Below, piece by piece: positions 28,181-37,030 of a stretch of 64,000 nucleotides of DNA. The DNA comes from Bifidobacterium tissieri (GTDB lineage Bacteria > Actinomycetota > Actinomycetes > Actinomycetales > Bifidobacteriaceae): assembly GCF_002259645.1 (NCBI RefSeq), contig NZ_MWWV01000006.1:186001-250000 (forward strand). Direction: 5' to 3'. Each line of letters starts with the position of its first letter. Position 1 is the stretch's first letter. The notes under the pieces are model-generated. The model was not told where the DNA came from. It saw only the letters and a program-made list of their open reading frames with translations, and searched no databases. Made by a program: the position numbers and the translations under genes.

Positions 28181-28244
28181 CGCCTCGGTTTGATCGACAG
28201 AGGGCCACGTTGCATACGCGACTCCGAGACTGGCGGGAGCGACA

Positions 28245-29249
28245 ATGACGGACAGGGTTCTGCACGCGAATGATGGGTCCCGTGGCATTTCGCCATCACT
28301 GGCCCGCCTGATGCTGCTGACGAATGCCGCCGTATGGGGCTCCGGTTACACGATTCTCAAATTCATCCAGACGACCGTGCCCACACAGTGGATGATGACG
28401 TTCCGACTGGGGGCGGCGGCCATACTGATGGGTCTGATCTTCCTGCCGAAACTTCGGAAGATCGACCTGCGACGACTGATCGTGCCCGGCCTGATCCTGG
28501 CGATCACCTACTGGCTGGGATTCATGTTCCAGCTCGCCGGACTCAAGACCATCGCCCCGGGGCGTAACTCGTTCCTCACCGACACCTACTGCGTGATGGT
28601 CCCGTTCCTCATCTGGGCGATCACCCGTCGCAGGCCGAACTGGCAGCATATGGCGGCCGCATTCGTCTGCATCATCGGCATCGGATTCGTATCCCTGAGC
28701 GAGGGGGCGGCATCCGGACTGCTGTCCGTCAGCTTCGGAGACGCGGTGACGATCGTGGGCGCGTTCTTCTTCGCCGCGAATCTGGTCGCGGTGGGATTCA
28801 TGGCCAAGAAATTCGATCCCGTGGCGCTGATGTTCATGGAATTCGTGTTCACCACGCTGCTGTTCCTCGGCGGCGCGATCCTGACCGAATCCTCGCCGGA
28901 ACCGTCATGGGCCAGCTGGAAGATCATCGCCGGACTGGCCTATCTGGTCATCGGCTCGACGATCATCGCACAGATCTTCCAGACCGTAGCCATCCGATAC
29001 GTGCCAACCTCGCAGGCGTCGATCATCCTCAGCACGGAAAGCCTGTTCGGCGTGCTCGTCTCCGTCATCTTCTACGGAGAACGACTGACCGTGGCCGTGA
29101 TCATCGGATTCGCGCTGATCTTCTGTGCGATTCTGCTGTCCGAACTGCACCTGCCGAAGCGCAAACGGCGCAAATCCGACGACGATACGGATGCGAGCGC
29201 GAGCGCCGACGGGATCAGTGCGCCGGGCCCTGATCCCATCCGGCGATAA
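28245..29249 (+). CDS. EamA/DMT-family transporter
   Basis: Ten-helix drug/metabolite transporter, 334 residues, with two EamA repeats: the first begins LMLLTNAAVWGSGYTILKF, the second follows VSFGDAVTIVGAFFFAANLV. The second repeat ends with SIILSTESLFGVLVSVIFYGERL, the usual EamA signature. A polar 25-residue cytosolic tail follows. Such proteins export metabolites or amino acids. The GGGAG ribosome binding site precedes ATG 28245. The 3' end overlaps the convergent Fic gene by 35 nt. Confidence 0.88.
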   Translation: MTDRVLHANDGSRGISPSLARLMLLTNAAVWGSGYTILKFIQTTVPTQWMMTFRLGAAAILMGLIFLPKLRKIDLRRLIVPGLILAITYWLGFMFQLAGLKTIAPGRNSFLTDTYCVMVPFLIWAITRRRPNWQHMAAAFVCIIGIGFVSLSEGAASGLLSVSFGDAVTIVGAFFFAANLVAVGFMAKKFDPVALMFMEFVFTTLLFLGGAILTESSPEPSWASWKIIAGLAYLVIGSTIIAQIFQTVAIRYVPTSQASIILSTESLFGVLVSVIFYGERLTVAVIIGFALIFCAILLSELHLPKRKRRKSDDDTDASASADGISAPGPDPIRR

Positions 29250-29982
29250 GAAATACGCGAGTCGGATTCGCCGGACGAGTGATCGCGTCAAACATGCCGG
29301 CAAATCCCGACAGGTCTCCGTTGTAGGCGCGCAGTTTCGCATCCCGATAGCGCTCGCGGGTCACCGGCTCCCAGTCAAGATCCCAGCCGGCGGAATGCGC
29401 CAGACGGGATACGAAGATGCGCAACGTCATCGCATTGCCATAGGGGAAGGGGTGTAGGTATCCCAGTTCGTCATAGAAGTGGGCGAGTTTCGTCACAAAG
29501 ACCGGACGGTCAAGGCATTTGAGATCACGTGCCTCGGCCAGCTCCGAGGTGATGTTCGCGGCCCCGGTCTCCAGCAGGGCCGCCGGGAAGAACGCCGCTG
29601 GACTGGCACCGAGACCGCCGGCGGATGTCGAACTTGTCGTGTCATGCGTGCGGATACCTCCGGCGTCCGACCGCACTCCGCCGAACAGCGTGCCGTGAAT
29701 GGACCGGAGCTCGCCCAGACCCCCGCCGGATGCCGGTCGTGCGGCGAACAGGACGATCCGTGCGAACACGGCGTCTCCCAGATCCTGGATGCTCTGCGTG
29801 TTTCCGGGATCGGCCTGTGCTGCGTCGGACGGCGAGCATGCCGTCACGAACTCGTCAAGGTGGATCCTGCCCGATTCGTAGTCCCGGGCTGCTTGCATGG
29901 CGGCCCTGCTGATCGTCATCGATTCCAGGGCACAGTTCTTCGCGGCGAATGCCACCGCGCTCATTCGTTCTGCTGGCAACAT
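29215..29982 (-). CDS. Fic-domain protein with atypical active-site loop
   Basis: 255-residue protein related to Fic AMP-transferases, which modify target hydroxyls with nucleotides. The helix pair LRSIHGTLFGGV and the loop HPFPYGNAMTLR are recognisable. The usual loop is HxFx(D/E)GNGRxxR: here the acidic residue is Tyr, and Gly-Arg is Ala-Met, while His, Phe, Gly-Asn and the last Arg remain. An N-terminal CALESMTIS resembles the inhibitory helix (S/TxxxE G/N) but is also altered. A 20-residue Thr/Ser/Gly-rich insert lies mid-chain. Start is uncertain (ATG 29982 or 29961); no clear ribosome binding site, and the GH3 gene's hairpin lies directly upstream. Its 3' end overlaps the EamA gene. Confidence 0.75.
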   Translation of the reverse strand: MLPAERMSAVAFAAKNCALESMTISRAAMQAARDYESGRIHLDEFVTACSPSDAAQADPGNTQSIQDLGDAVFARIVLFAARPASGGGLGELRSIHGTLFGGVRSDAGGIRTHDTTSSTSAGGLGASPAAFFPAALLETGAANITSELAEARDLKCLDRPVFVTKLAHFYDELGYLHPFPYGNAMTLRIFVSRLAHSAGWDLDWEPVTRERYRDAKLRAYNGDLSGFAGMFDAITRPANPTRVFLIAGWDQGPAH

Positions 29983-29987
29983 AGTTC

Positions 29988-30058
29988 GATGATAGCCCGC
30001 CTTCACCATGAAGCGCTGCGGAACCGCGGACAACCGCGGACGAAGGCGGGCTATCATC
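29988..30058 (-). terminator. 17-bp inverted repeat after the GH3 gene
   Basis: Perfect arms GATGATAGCCCGCCTTC and complement, with a 37-nt loop that can fold further (CCGCGG repeats). It begins at the GH3 stop codon and ends 6 nt before the Fic start. No T-run follows. Confidence 0.55.
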
Positions 30059-31334
30059 AGCCGGCCAGACCGGCGTTGACCTTCAATGTGAGCACGCGCA
30101 ACGCTGCCTGATCCACCTGCTGGGCGAAGGAGGGATCGGACTGGGCCTTCTGCACCAGACCGGTGAGGATCGGACGCACATACTCATTCGCCCCGATGCA
30201 GATCAGATCGCCTCCCGCCGACACGAACCGCACGCCAAGCTCATTGGTTGGAATGGATCCAAGCGCCGCCGCCGACATGGAATCCGAGGTGACCACGCCC
30301 TGATAGCCCAGCGTGCCGCGCAGATAGTCGTTGAGGATCTTCGAGGAGAACGCCGCCGGCTCCTCCGGATCGATCTGCGAATAGGTCGCCAGCGACATCA
30401 TCACCATGTCGGGATTGGACTGCAGCGCCTGATGGAAACCTTCGATCTGGCCGCTGTTCAGGGTGGTGGTCGTGTCGGTGATGCCCGAATCGGTGAAATC
30501 CGTATTGCCGGTCACGCCGCCAAGACCGGGGAAGTGCTTGACCGAGCTCATCACACCCGCGTCACGCATGCCATTGACGAACGCGGCCGCATGCTGACCA
30601 TTGCCGGACGCATCGAGGCCGAAATCACGGTTGAGCGCTCCGATGGGCGCGTTTTGGGATCGGCTTTGCGTCTGCACGGTGCCGGCCACCGGAGCCAGAT
30701 CCACGTTCACGCCAGCGGATTTGAGCTGTGACCCCCATGTCTTTGCCGCTGCGCGCAGATCCTCCACGCTCATCTGCCCCTGCTTCACCGCGGAGGGCAT
30801 GGTGTCGAACCCGGCACCGGTCAGGTGCTGGACCTGGCCGCCCTCCTGATCCGCGCAGATCAGCAGGCCGATGCCGTCCGACGTGTATCCCTGCAGCGTC
30901 GAGGATACCTGTGCCACAGCGGTGGTGCCGTTCTTCCAGTTGCCCAGCAATAGCACCGATCCCACATGGTTCTTCTGCACCAGGCTTTGCACGTCCGATG
31001 CCCTGTTGCCGGCGAAGAGCGGCACCATTATCAGCTGCCCGACCTTCTGTTCCAGACTCATGCCGGACAGCAGTTGCTTCGCCTTGTCCTGCGCATTGGG
31101 AGCCGGGGCCTCGGTCTTGGTTTCGTTGTCGGCGTTCGGGGAGTCGCTGTCATTGTTCTGGCCGTCATTCAGTGCGGTCTTGGTGGTGGCCGGTGCCGAT
31201 GCTGCCGGGGTGGGGTCGGCGCCACTGGCGAACAGTGGCATGGAGCATCCCGCCGTGGCGAAGAGCAGGGAGACGGTGGTCGCAAGGACGGCGGTTCGGC
31301 GGATGAGTACGGACAGGGATCGCTGATGCGTCAT
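30057..31334 (-). CDS. GH3-family lipoprotein (beta-N-acetylhexosaminidase-like)
   Basis: Predicted surface lipoprotein of 425 residues with a GH3 N-terminal domain like NagZ, which releases GlcNAc from cell-wall fragments. Signal peptide with lipobox FATAGC (Cys30), then a 60-residue Ala/Thr/Asn-rich linker. Seen: GQLIMVPLFAG, ICADQEGGQVQHL, KHFPGLGG and the nucleophile segment VVTSDSMSAAAL. Typical NagZ proteins have KHFPGHG followed by a DSH dyad; here the histidine of both is missing (GLGG, then NTDFTD). So activity may differ. ATG 31334 follows AAGGAACAT. Divergent from the L,D-transpeptidase gene, which also acts on peptidoglycan. Confidence 0.85.
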   Translation of the reverse strand: MTHQRSLSVLIRRTAVLATTVSLLFATAGCSMPLFASGADPTPAASAPATTKTALNDGQNNDSDSPNADNETKTEAPAPNAQDKAKQLLSGMSLEQKVGQLIMVPLFAGNRASDVQSLVQKNHVGSVLLLGNWKNGTTAVAQVSSTLQGYTSDGIGLLICADQEGGQVQHLTGAGFDTMPSAVKQGQMSVEDLRAAAKTWGSQLKSAGVNVDLAPVAGTVQTQSRSQNAPIGALNRDFGLDASGNGQHAAAFVNGMRDAGVMSSVKHFPGLGGVTGNTDFTDSGITDTTTTLNSGQIEGFHQALQSNPDMVMMSLATYSQIDPEEPAAFSSKILNDYLRGTLGYQGVVTSDSMSAAALGSIPTNELGVRFVSAGGDLICIGANEYVRPILTGLVQKAQSDPSFAQQVDQAALRVLTLKVNAGLAG

Positions 31335-31561
31335 ATGTTCCTTGATAGCACGTTCCGGCTCCAAAGGGCGTCTTGTGATTTCTTGCAGTCACGGGTGCTA
31401 CCCTGTATGACGGTGATTCCGCATGACACCTGTTCCGGGTTGGGGTGGTGTGCCGGTCGTCCCGCCGGACTCGTTCACGGGTCGCGGACTCTGATGGCAT
31501 GCCGGTATGGGAATCACTATGATGAGTGACCGCATATGGCAACGGACGAGTGAGGTGAGAT

Positions 31562-32311
31562 ATGGCGACATCCAACAACGAACGGCGACGCAGGGCGCAC
31601 GCGTTTCGTCTCAACGTATTTGCAATGATCGTCTCCTTCCTGCGTCTGTTCGACAAGCCGACTCGCGTGCTGATCGTATCCTGCGTGGTGTTCGTCACGG
31701 CGTCGCTGTGCGTGATCGTGCCCAAGGGGTCTGCCGCGTTCATGAACGATCAATCCCAGTCTGTGGTGGCCGCGGATTCGAAGGAATCCTCGACGACGGT
31801 CGAGAATGGTTCCTCGACGGGATCCTCGACCAAGCGAGCCTCCGCGGTACCGGCAGCGTCAAGCGCCACCGCCACATCCTCCGACCCGTCCTGGATGCTC
31901 CCCAGCGGGGGCGACTACGTCGATCTCACCAAAGTGGATGATCTCAACATCCGCGTATCGATCGCCGACCAGAAGGTCTATATCCGCAGTGGTGATAGGG
32001 TCGTCTATACGATGATCTGCTCCACGGGCATGGACGGTTCCACGCCCACCGGCAGTTACAACGTGCAGAACCGCGGCGAGGACTTCTTCAACGGTGAGGA
32101 GAACATGGGCGCCCGATACTGGGTGTCATGGGCCAACTACGGCGAGTATCTCTTCCACACCGTACCCACCGACAGCAACGGCGAGTACATCGTCTCCGAG
32201 GCGGAGAAACTCGGCGTTCCGGCATCGCACGGATGCGTGAGACTGACCGTCGCCGATGCGAAGTGGCTGTATGAGCAGCTGCCCGACAATACGCCCGTGC
32301 TCATCGAATAG
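31562..32311 (+). CDS. L,D-transpeptidase (YkuD domain), membrane anchored
   Basis: Cell-wall enzyme that makes 3-3 cross-links or attaches proteins to peptidoglycan. The 249-residue protein has a basic N-terminus, one membrane helix (about 34-55), a Ser/Thr/Ala-rich linker (about 65-110) and a C-terminal YkuD domain. Catalytic motif SHGCVRL holds Cys225; the partner histidine is in YLFHTVP. GAGGTGAG lies before ATG 31562, and TATGAT near 31519 may be the -10 box. Confidence 0.9.
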   Translation: MATSNNERRRRAHAFRLNVFAMIVSFLRLFDKPTRVLIVSCVVFVTASLCVIVPKGSAAFMNDQSQSVVAADSKESSTTVENGSSTGSSTKRASAVPAASSATATSSDPSWMLPSGGDYVDLTKVDDLNIRVSIADQKVYIRSGDRVVYTMICSTGMDGSTPTGSYNVQNRGEDFFNGEENMGARYWVSWANYGEYLFHTVPTDSNGEYIVSEAEKLGVPASHGCVRLTVADAKWLYEQLPDNTPVLIE

Positions 32312-32442
32312 ACGATGCCGAAGGCGATGTCGACTGGAACGGATCGCATCGTCGCCCCCGATGATTTCGCCGTGAACGAAATCCGTCGTCGGCCAATGGC
32401 GCAAGCGTTTTCGCAGTCGGTTTTCCATGTTTTCCCACTCGT

Positions 32443-32459
32443 TTACCGGTCTACGGTAA
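32443..32459. promoter_or_regulatory. Inverted repeat before the UPF0182 gene
   Basis: TTACCG-GTCTA-CGGTAA, perfect 6-bp arms, 9 nt before ATG 32469. It overlaps a possible -10 hexamer TACGGT, so it could be an operator. Confidence 0.4.
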
Positions 32460-32468
32460 GGTGGATGC

Positions 32469-35400
32469 ATGTCTTTATTTGATATGTTTGGTTTCCCCGA
32501 CCCCTTCGACCCCCGCAACGGTCGACGTGGATCACGAGGACGGGACGATGATGATCCCACGATCCTCAATGTGACCGTCGACGGTGACGAGAGCCACGAG
32601 GAACATCGCGGCTCCTCCGGTCCCGGGCGAGGCAACGTCCCCCCGAACTTTCCCCGCATCCCGCGTGCGGCGTCAGGCGGCTCCCCGACGGGCATGAGCC
32701 GTGGCAACAAGATCTTCATCGGCGTGGTGGTGGCCCTGCTGGTCGTCGTCGGCCTTGTCTTCGGACTGTCGCAATTCATCACCGAGGTCATGTGGTACAC
32801 GCAGCTGGGCTTCTCCAGCGTGATCTGGACCACCTACGGTGTCCGTATCGGCCTGTGGGTGGCGTATGCGATCCTCGTGGCATTGGTGGCCTATGTGTCC
32901 GCGTTGCTCGCCATCCGCACGCGCCCGGATTTTGAGGACGGCAGCAAGATCCGAGTCCGGGATGGTGTGATGGAGATCGAGCCCGGCGTCGGCTCCAAGC
33001 TGGCCCGACGCGTCGCGTTCATCATCTCCCTGCTGGTCGGTCTGGTGTTCGGTGCCCAATTTAACGCCAACTGGGCCGAGGTGCTCCTGCTGTTCCATAA
33101 CCAGTCGTTCGGCTCCACGGACCCGCAGTTCGGTCTGGACACCGGATTCTACGTGTTCGTCCTGCCCGGTCTCAAACTCGTGGTCATGGCAGTGTTCACG
33201 CTGCTCGCCATGGGTCTGGTATTCTCCGTCATCACGCATGTGCTCATGGGTGGCATCCGCCTGACCATGCCGACGCAGGGCCGTTCCATCTTCGACATGA
33301 CCAAGCGTGCCCGTCGACAGATCGGCATCTGGCTGATCCTGTTCTTCCTCGCCTGGGCAGCCCGCATGGGCCTTGGCGTGTTCTCCACGCTTACCGAACA
33401 GGGTGATCGCATCACCGGCGCGGCCTACGCCTCGGTGCACGCCACCATCCCTGTCACCATCGTCATGTCCGTACTCATCGCGCTGCTCGGCGTGGTGCTC
33501 GGCGTGTGGATCATGCTCACCAAGTCGCTGAGCAACGCCACACCCGCCACATCCGCCGGCGAGGCGCTCAGGGCATGGCGCACTCCCGTGGTCGCCGTTG
33601 CCGTCGTGGTCGTCGCCTCCATGCTGCTCACCGTCGTCTACCCGGTGCTGCTGCAGCGTTTCAAGGTGAACCCGAACGCGCAGGAGCTGGAATCCACATA
33701 CATCCAGCGCAACATCGACGCCACCACCAAGGCGTATGGACTGGGCAACATCAAGGTGGAGAAGTACGACGCCACCACCGCCGGCGAATCCGGCGCACTG
33801 GCGTCCGATGCCGAATCCACCGCGCAGATCCGACTGCTTGATCCGCAGGTCGTCTCCCCGACGTTCAAGCAGCTGCAGCAGTCCAAGCAGTACTACACCT
33901 TCGCCGACACGCTTGCGGTGGACAAGTACGAGATCGACGGCGTGAGCCAGGACACGGTCATCGGCGTACGTGACATCAACCTCGCCGGCAACGACAACCG
34001 CAACTGGGTGAACGACCACACCGTCTACACGCACGGCTACGGTGTCGTCGCCGCCTACGGCAACAAGGTCACCGCCGACGGCCAGCCCGAGTTCTTCGAA
34101 TACGGCGTGCCCACCCAGGGCAAGCTCACCGAATCCCAGCACTACGAACCGCGCATCTACTTCTCGCCGAACTCTCCCGACTACTCGATCGTGGGAGCCC
34201 CCAAGGGCACGGCCTCATGGGAGTTCGACTACCCGACGGGATCCCAGGGAGCGACCACGACGTTCACGGGCGAGGGCGGTCCGCGCATCGGCAACCTGTT
34301 CACGCGCATCCTGTACGCGATCCGCTTCGGTTCGGACCAGATCCTGTTCTCCGACCGAGTGAACAACGAATCGCAGATCCTCTACGATCGTGATCCGCAG
34401 ACCCGCGTGGCCAAGGTGGCCCCCTACCTCACGCTCGACGGTCGCGTCTACCCGGCCGTCGTGGACGGTCGCGTCAAGTGGATCGTCGATGGCTACACCA
34501 CCTCCGACGCCTACCCCTACTCGCAGAAAACCGATCTGGGCGCGGCCACCGCCGACTCCCTGACCGAAACGTCCAACACCGTCAAGGGACTCGGCTCCCA
34601 GGAGGCCAACTACATCCGCAACTCGGTCAAGGCCGTGGTCGACGCCTATGACGGTTCGGTCAGCCTGTACGCGTGGGATACCGAAGATCCGGTACTCAAG
34701 GCATGGGAGAGCATCTTCCCCAACCAGTACAAGCCGATCTCCGAGATCAGCGGCGATCTGATGAGCCACATGCGCTACCCGGAGAGCCTGTTCAAGGTGC
34801 AGCGCTCGCTGCTGGCCCAGTATCACGTCACGAGCGCCAACCAATTCTTCTCGGGCGAGGACTTCTGGCAGACGCCCACCGACCCGACCGAGCCGAAGAA
34901 GGATCAGGACGCCGGCATCAAGCAGCCCCCGTACTACCTGACCATGCAGACTCCGGGAACCAAGGAGCCCACGTTCTCGCTCACCTCCACCTACATTCCT
35001 GCCGGCTCGTCCACCAGGGAGATCCTCACCGGATTCCTGTCCGTCGACTCGGATGCAGGCAACGAGAAGGGCGTGATCGGCAAGAACTATGGCACGCTGA
35101 GGCTGCTGGAACTGCCGAAGAACACCAACGTACCGGGTCCTGGACAGGCGCAGAACAACTTCAACGCCAACGCCGACGTGTCCAAGGAACTCAACCTGCT
35201 CGAATCCGGTTCCACCAATGTGGAGCGTGGCAACCTGCTCACCCTGCCTCTCGGTGGCGGACTCGTCTACGTGCAGCCGGTGTATGTCAAGTCGAGCGGT
35301 TCCACCAGCTACCCGCTGCTGAAGAAGGTGCTCGTGGCGTTCGGTGATCAGGTCGGATTCGCCGACACCCTCGATGAGGCGCTGGACCAGGTGTTCGGCG

Positions 35401-35696
35401 GTGATTCGGGTGCCGCGGCGGGCGACGCATCCAAGGGAACCTCCTCGACTCCTGCCTCCGGACAGCAGAACGGCACCACGGATTCCGGCAAGTCCGACAC
35501 ATCCGGCACCGCCGGTGACCAGTCGTCCGGCACGACCACGATGTCCCCCGAGCTCCAGCAGGCGCTCAAGGACGCCGGTCAGGCCCTGCAGGATTCCGAC
35601 ACCGCCATGAAGAACGGTGACTGGAGCGCCTACGGCGAGGCCCAGAAGAAGCTGCAGGACTCCCTGAACAAGGCCATGCAGCTGTCCGGCCAGTGA
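32469..35696 (+). CDS. UPF0182 family membrane protein
   Basis: Large envelope protein of 1075 residues conserved in actinobacteria, without known function. An N-terminal disordered Gly/Arg/Asp-rich part (about 1-75) is followed by seven or so helices between residues 77 and 400, then a long extracytoplasmic region with the family's conserved segments (ESTYIQRNIDATTKAYGL; YGVPTQGKLTESQHYEPRIY; MRYPESLFKVQRSLLAQYH). The tail (about 975-1045) is Ser/Thr/Gly-rich, ending in a helical Gln/Ala segment. ATG 32469 has TAAGGTGG upstream. Confidence 0.9.
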   Translation: MSLFDMFGFPDPFDPRNGRRGSRGRDDDDPTILNVTVDGDESHEEHRGSSGPGRGNVPPNFPRIPRAASGGSPTGMSRGNKIFIGVVVALLVVVGLVFGLSQFITEVMWYTQLGFSSVIWTTYGVRIGLWVAYAILVALVAYVSALLAIRTRPDFEDGSKIRVRDGVMEIEPGVGSKLARRVAFIISLLVGLVFGAQFNANWAEVLLLFHNQSFGSTDPQFGLDTGFYVFVLPGLKLVVMAVFTLLAMGLVFSVITHVLMGGIRLTMPTQGRSIFDMTKRARRQIGIWLILFFLAWAARMGLGVFSTLTEQGDRITGAAYASVHATIPVTIVMSVLIALLGVVLGVWIMLTKSLSNATPATSAGEALRAWRTPVVAVAVVVVASMLLTVVYPVLLQRFKVNPNAQELESTYIQRNIDATTKAYGLGNIKVEKYDATTAGESGALASDAESTAQIRLLDPQVVSPTFKQLQQSKQYYTFADTLAVDKYEIDGVSQDTVIGVRDINLAGNDNRNWVNDHTVYTHGYGVVAAYGNKVTADGQPEFFEYGVPTQGKLTESQHYEPRIYFSPNSPDYSIVGAPKGTASWEFDYPTGSQGATTTFTGEGGPRIGNLFTRILYAIRFGSDQILFSDRVNNESQILYDRDPQTRVAKVAPYLTLDGRVYPAVVDGRVKWIVDGYTTSDAYPYSQKTDLGAATADSLTETSNTVKGLGSQEANYIRNSVKAVVDAYDGSVSLYAWDTEDPVLKAWESIFPNQYKPISEISGDLMSHMRYPESLFKVQRSLLAQYHVTSANQFFSGEDFWQTPTDPTEPKKDQDAGIKQPPYYLTMQTPGTKEPTFSLTSTYIPAGSSTREILTGFLSVDSDAGNEKGVIGKNYGTLRLLELPKNTNVPGPGQAQNNFNANADVSKELNLLESGSTNVERGNLLTLPLGGGLVYVQPVYVKSSGSTSYPLLKKVLVAFGDQVGFADTLDEALDQVFGGDSGAAAGDASKGTSSTPASGQQNGTTDSGKSDTSGTAGDQSSGTTTMSPELQQALKDAGQALQDSDTAMKNGDWSAYGEAQKKLQDSLNKAMQLSGQ

Positions 35697-35746
35697 TGAT
35701 GACCGGAATGTGATGCGGTCCTGAGCGGCCGCACCGCTTCGAACAT

Positions 35747-35795
35747 CGGCGAGGGGCCCGTGCCACGATACGGTACGGGCCCCTCGCCGTGTTTT
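35747..35795 (+). terminator. Terminator after the UPF0182 gene
   Basis: Perfect 15-bp stem CGGCGAGGGGCCCGT / ACGGGCCCCTCGCCG, then GTTTTTT-like T-rich sequence (TGTTTT). Confidence 0.9.
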
Positions 35796-35819
35796 CCGGC
35801 ACCGGTATACACTATTGCC

Positions 35820-36419
35820 GTGCAGTTATTGAATGAGACCTATTCCACTACGTATTCCCATGGTCGGACCATCGTGATCCGCGACGCCGTGGACGATGAT
35901 CTGAGCGATATCACCCGCATCTACAACATGGCGGTCGTCGTCGGCGGCAGCACCGCCGATCTCACCCCGCGTAATCTCGACCAGCGGCGTGAATGGGTGT
36001 ACTCGCACAATCCACGCAACCAGTATCCGGTCGTCGTCATCGAGGTCGATGGCAAGGTCGCCGGATTCGCGTCACTGTCGAAATACCATGCCCGCGCGGG
36101 ATACTCCGATATCACCGAATTCAGCTACTACGTGGACAAGGCGTATGCACGGCAGGGGCTCGGCACCATGCTGGTCGACTGGCTGGTCAAGGCGGCGACC
36201 CGCATCGGGTTCCGCATCGCCGTATGCGTGGTGTTCGCCGACAACGTCGGCTCCACCGCGCTCATGCACAAGTTCGGTTTCGAACGCTATGGGTACCTGC
36301 CTGCCGCATGCTGCAACGGCACGCGTCTGCTCGACGTGGCGTACTGGTACAGGAATCTTGACACACACGCCGACGACAACGCGGCGGACTCGACCGAAGA
36401 CACGACCGACGGCAACTGA
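35820..36419 (+). CDS. GNAT-family N-acetyltransferase
   Basis: Acetyl-CoA-dependent acetyltransferase of the phosphinothricin acetyltransferase-like type, 199 residues from GTG 35820. Begins with VIRDAVDDDLSDITRIYNMAV; the CoA-binding segment is YARQGLGTMLVDWLV and the closing motif NVGSTALMHKFGFERYGYLP. The GTG lies 6 nt after TACACT (8 after TATACA) and has no ribosome binding site, which suggests a leaderless mRNA. It ends 8 nt before pth. Confidence 0.85.
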   Translation: MQLLNETYSTTYSHGRTIVIRDAVDDDLSDITRIYNMAVVVGGSTADLTPRNLDQRREWVYSHNPRNQYPVVVIEVDGKVAGFASLSKYHARAGYSDITEFSYYVDKAYARQGLGTMLVDWLVKAATRIGFRIAVCVVFADNVGSTALMHKFGFERYGYLPAACCNGTRLLDVAYWYRNLDTHADDNAADSTEDTTDGN

Positions 36420-36427
36420 CAGGGGGA

Positions 36428-37030
36428 ATGATGGCATCCGATTTCTGGCTGATCGTAGGACTGGGCAATCCCGGATCGAAGTATGAAGGCACGCGACACA
36501 ACATGGGCTTCATGTGCGCCGACGTGCTCGCCGAACGATGGTCGGTGAGTCTGTCCGACCACAAGGGACTCGCGAAGCTCGGCAAGGGCTTCATGTCGCT
36601 CGGCGGGCGGCGGGTCAAATTCTTCCTCGCCAAGCCACTGACCTACATGAACGAATCCGGCAACGCCGTGTCGTCGATCAGCGCCTACTACGACATCCCG
36701 GCCGAGCACATCGTGGTGATCCACGACGACATGGACCTCGACTTCGGCCGCATCAAGGTCAAGGCCGGCGGTTCGGCCGGCGGACACAACGGCATCAAAT
36801 CCATCGACCGATCTTTGGACACCAACAAGTACTCCCGCGTCCGACTGGGCGTCGGCCATGCCCAGCGTGGCCCTCATGCGCACGACAACACGGTCAACTG
36901 GGTGCTCGGCGGCTTCTCGCCGCAGCAGCGCAAGCAGCTTCCCGAGTTCCTCGCCGACGGTGCCGACGCCGCCGAGACGATCATCATCGACGGTCTGCGC
37001 CACGCCCAGGAGAAGTTCAATGGCCGATAA
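36428..37030 (+). CDS. pth: Peptidyl-tRNA hydrolase
   Basis: Recycles peptidyl-tRNA dropped from stalled ribosomes by cleaving the ester bond. The 200-residue protein has the Pth signatures: VGLGNPGSKYEGTRHNMGF with the catalytic histidine, KPLTYMNESGNAV, HDDMDLDFGRIKVKAGGSAGGHNGIKSI-type segment, and RLGVGHAQRG. AGGGGGAA sits just upstream; ATG 36431 would be an equally good start. It overlaps mfd by 11 nt, so both are probably translated in a coupled way, a common actinobacterial order. Confidence 0.96.
   Translation: MMASDFWLIVGLGNPGSKYEGTRHNMGFMCADVLAERWSVSLSDHKGLAKLGKGFMSLGGRRVKFFLAKPLTYMNESGNAVSSISAYYDIPAEHIVVIHDDMDLDFGRIKVKAGGSAGGHNGIKSIDRSLDTNKYSRVRLGVGHAQRGPHAHDNTVNWVLGGFSPQQRKQLPEFLADGADAAETIIIDGLRHAQEKFNGR

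Noticed and set aside
36858-37019. Upstream extension of mfd through pth
   Set aside because: The extra 54 codons are antithetic to pth coding and have no ribosome binding site; ATG 37020 has AGGAG.
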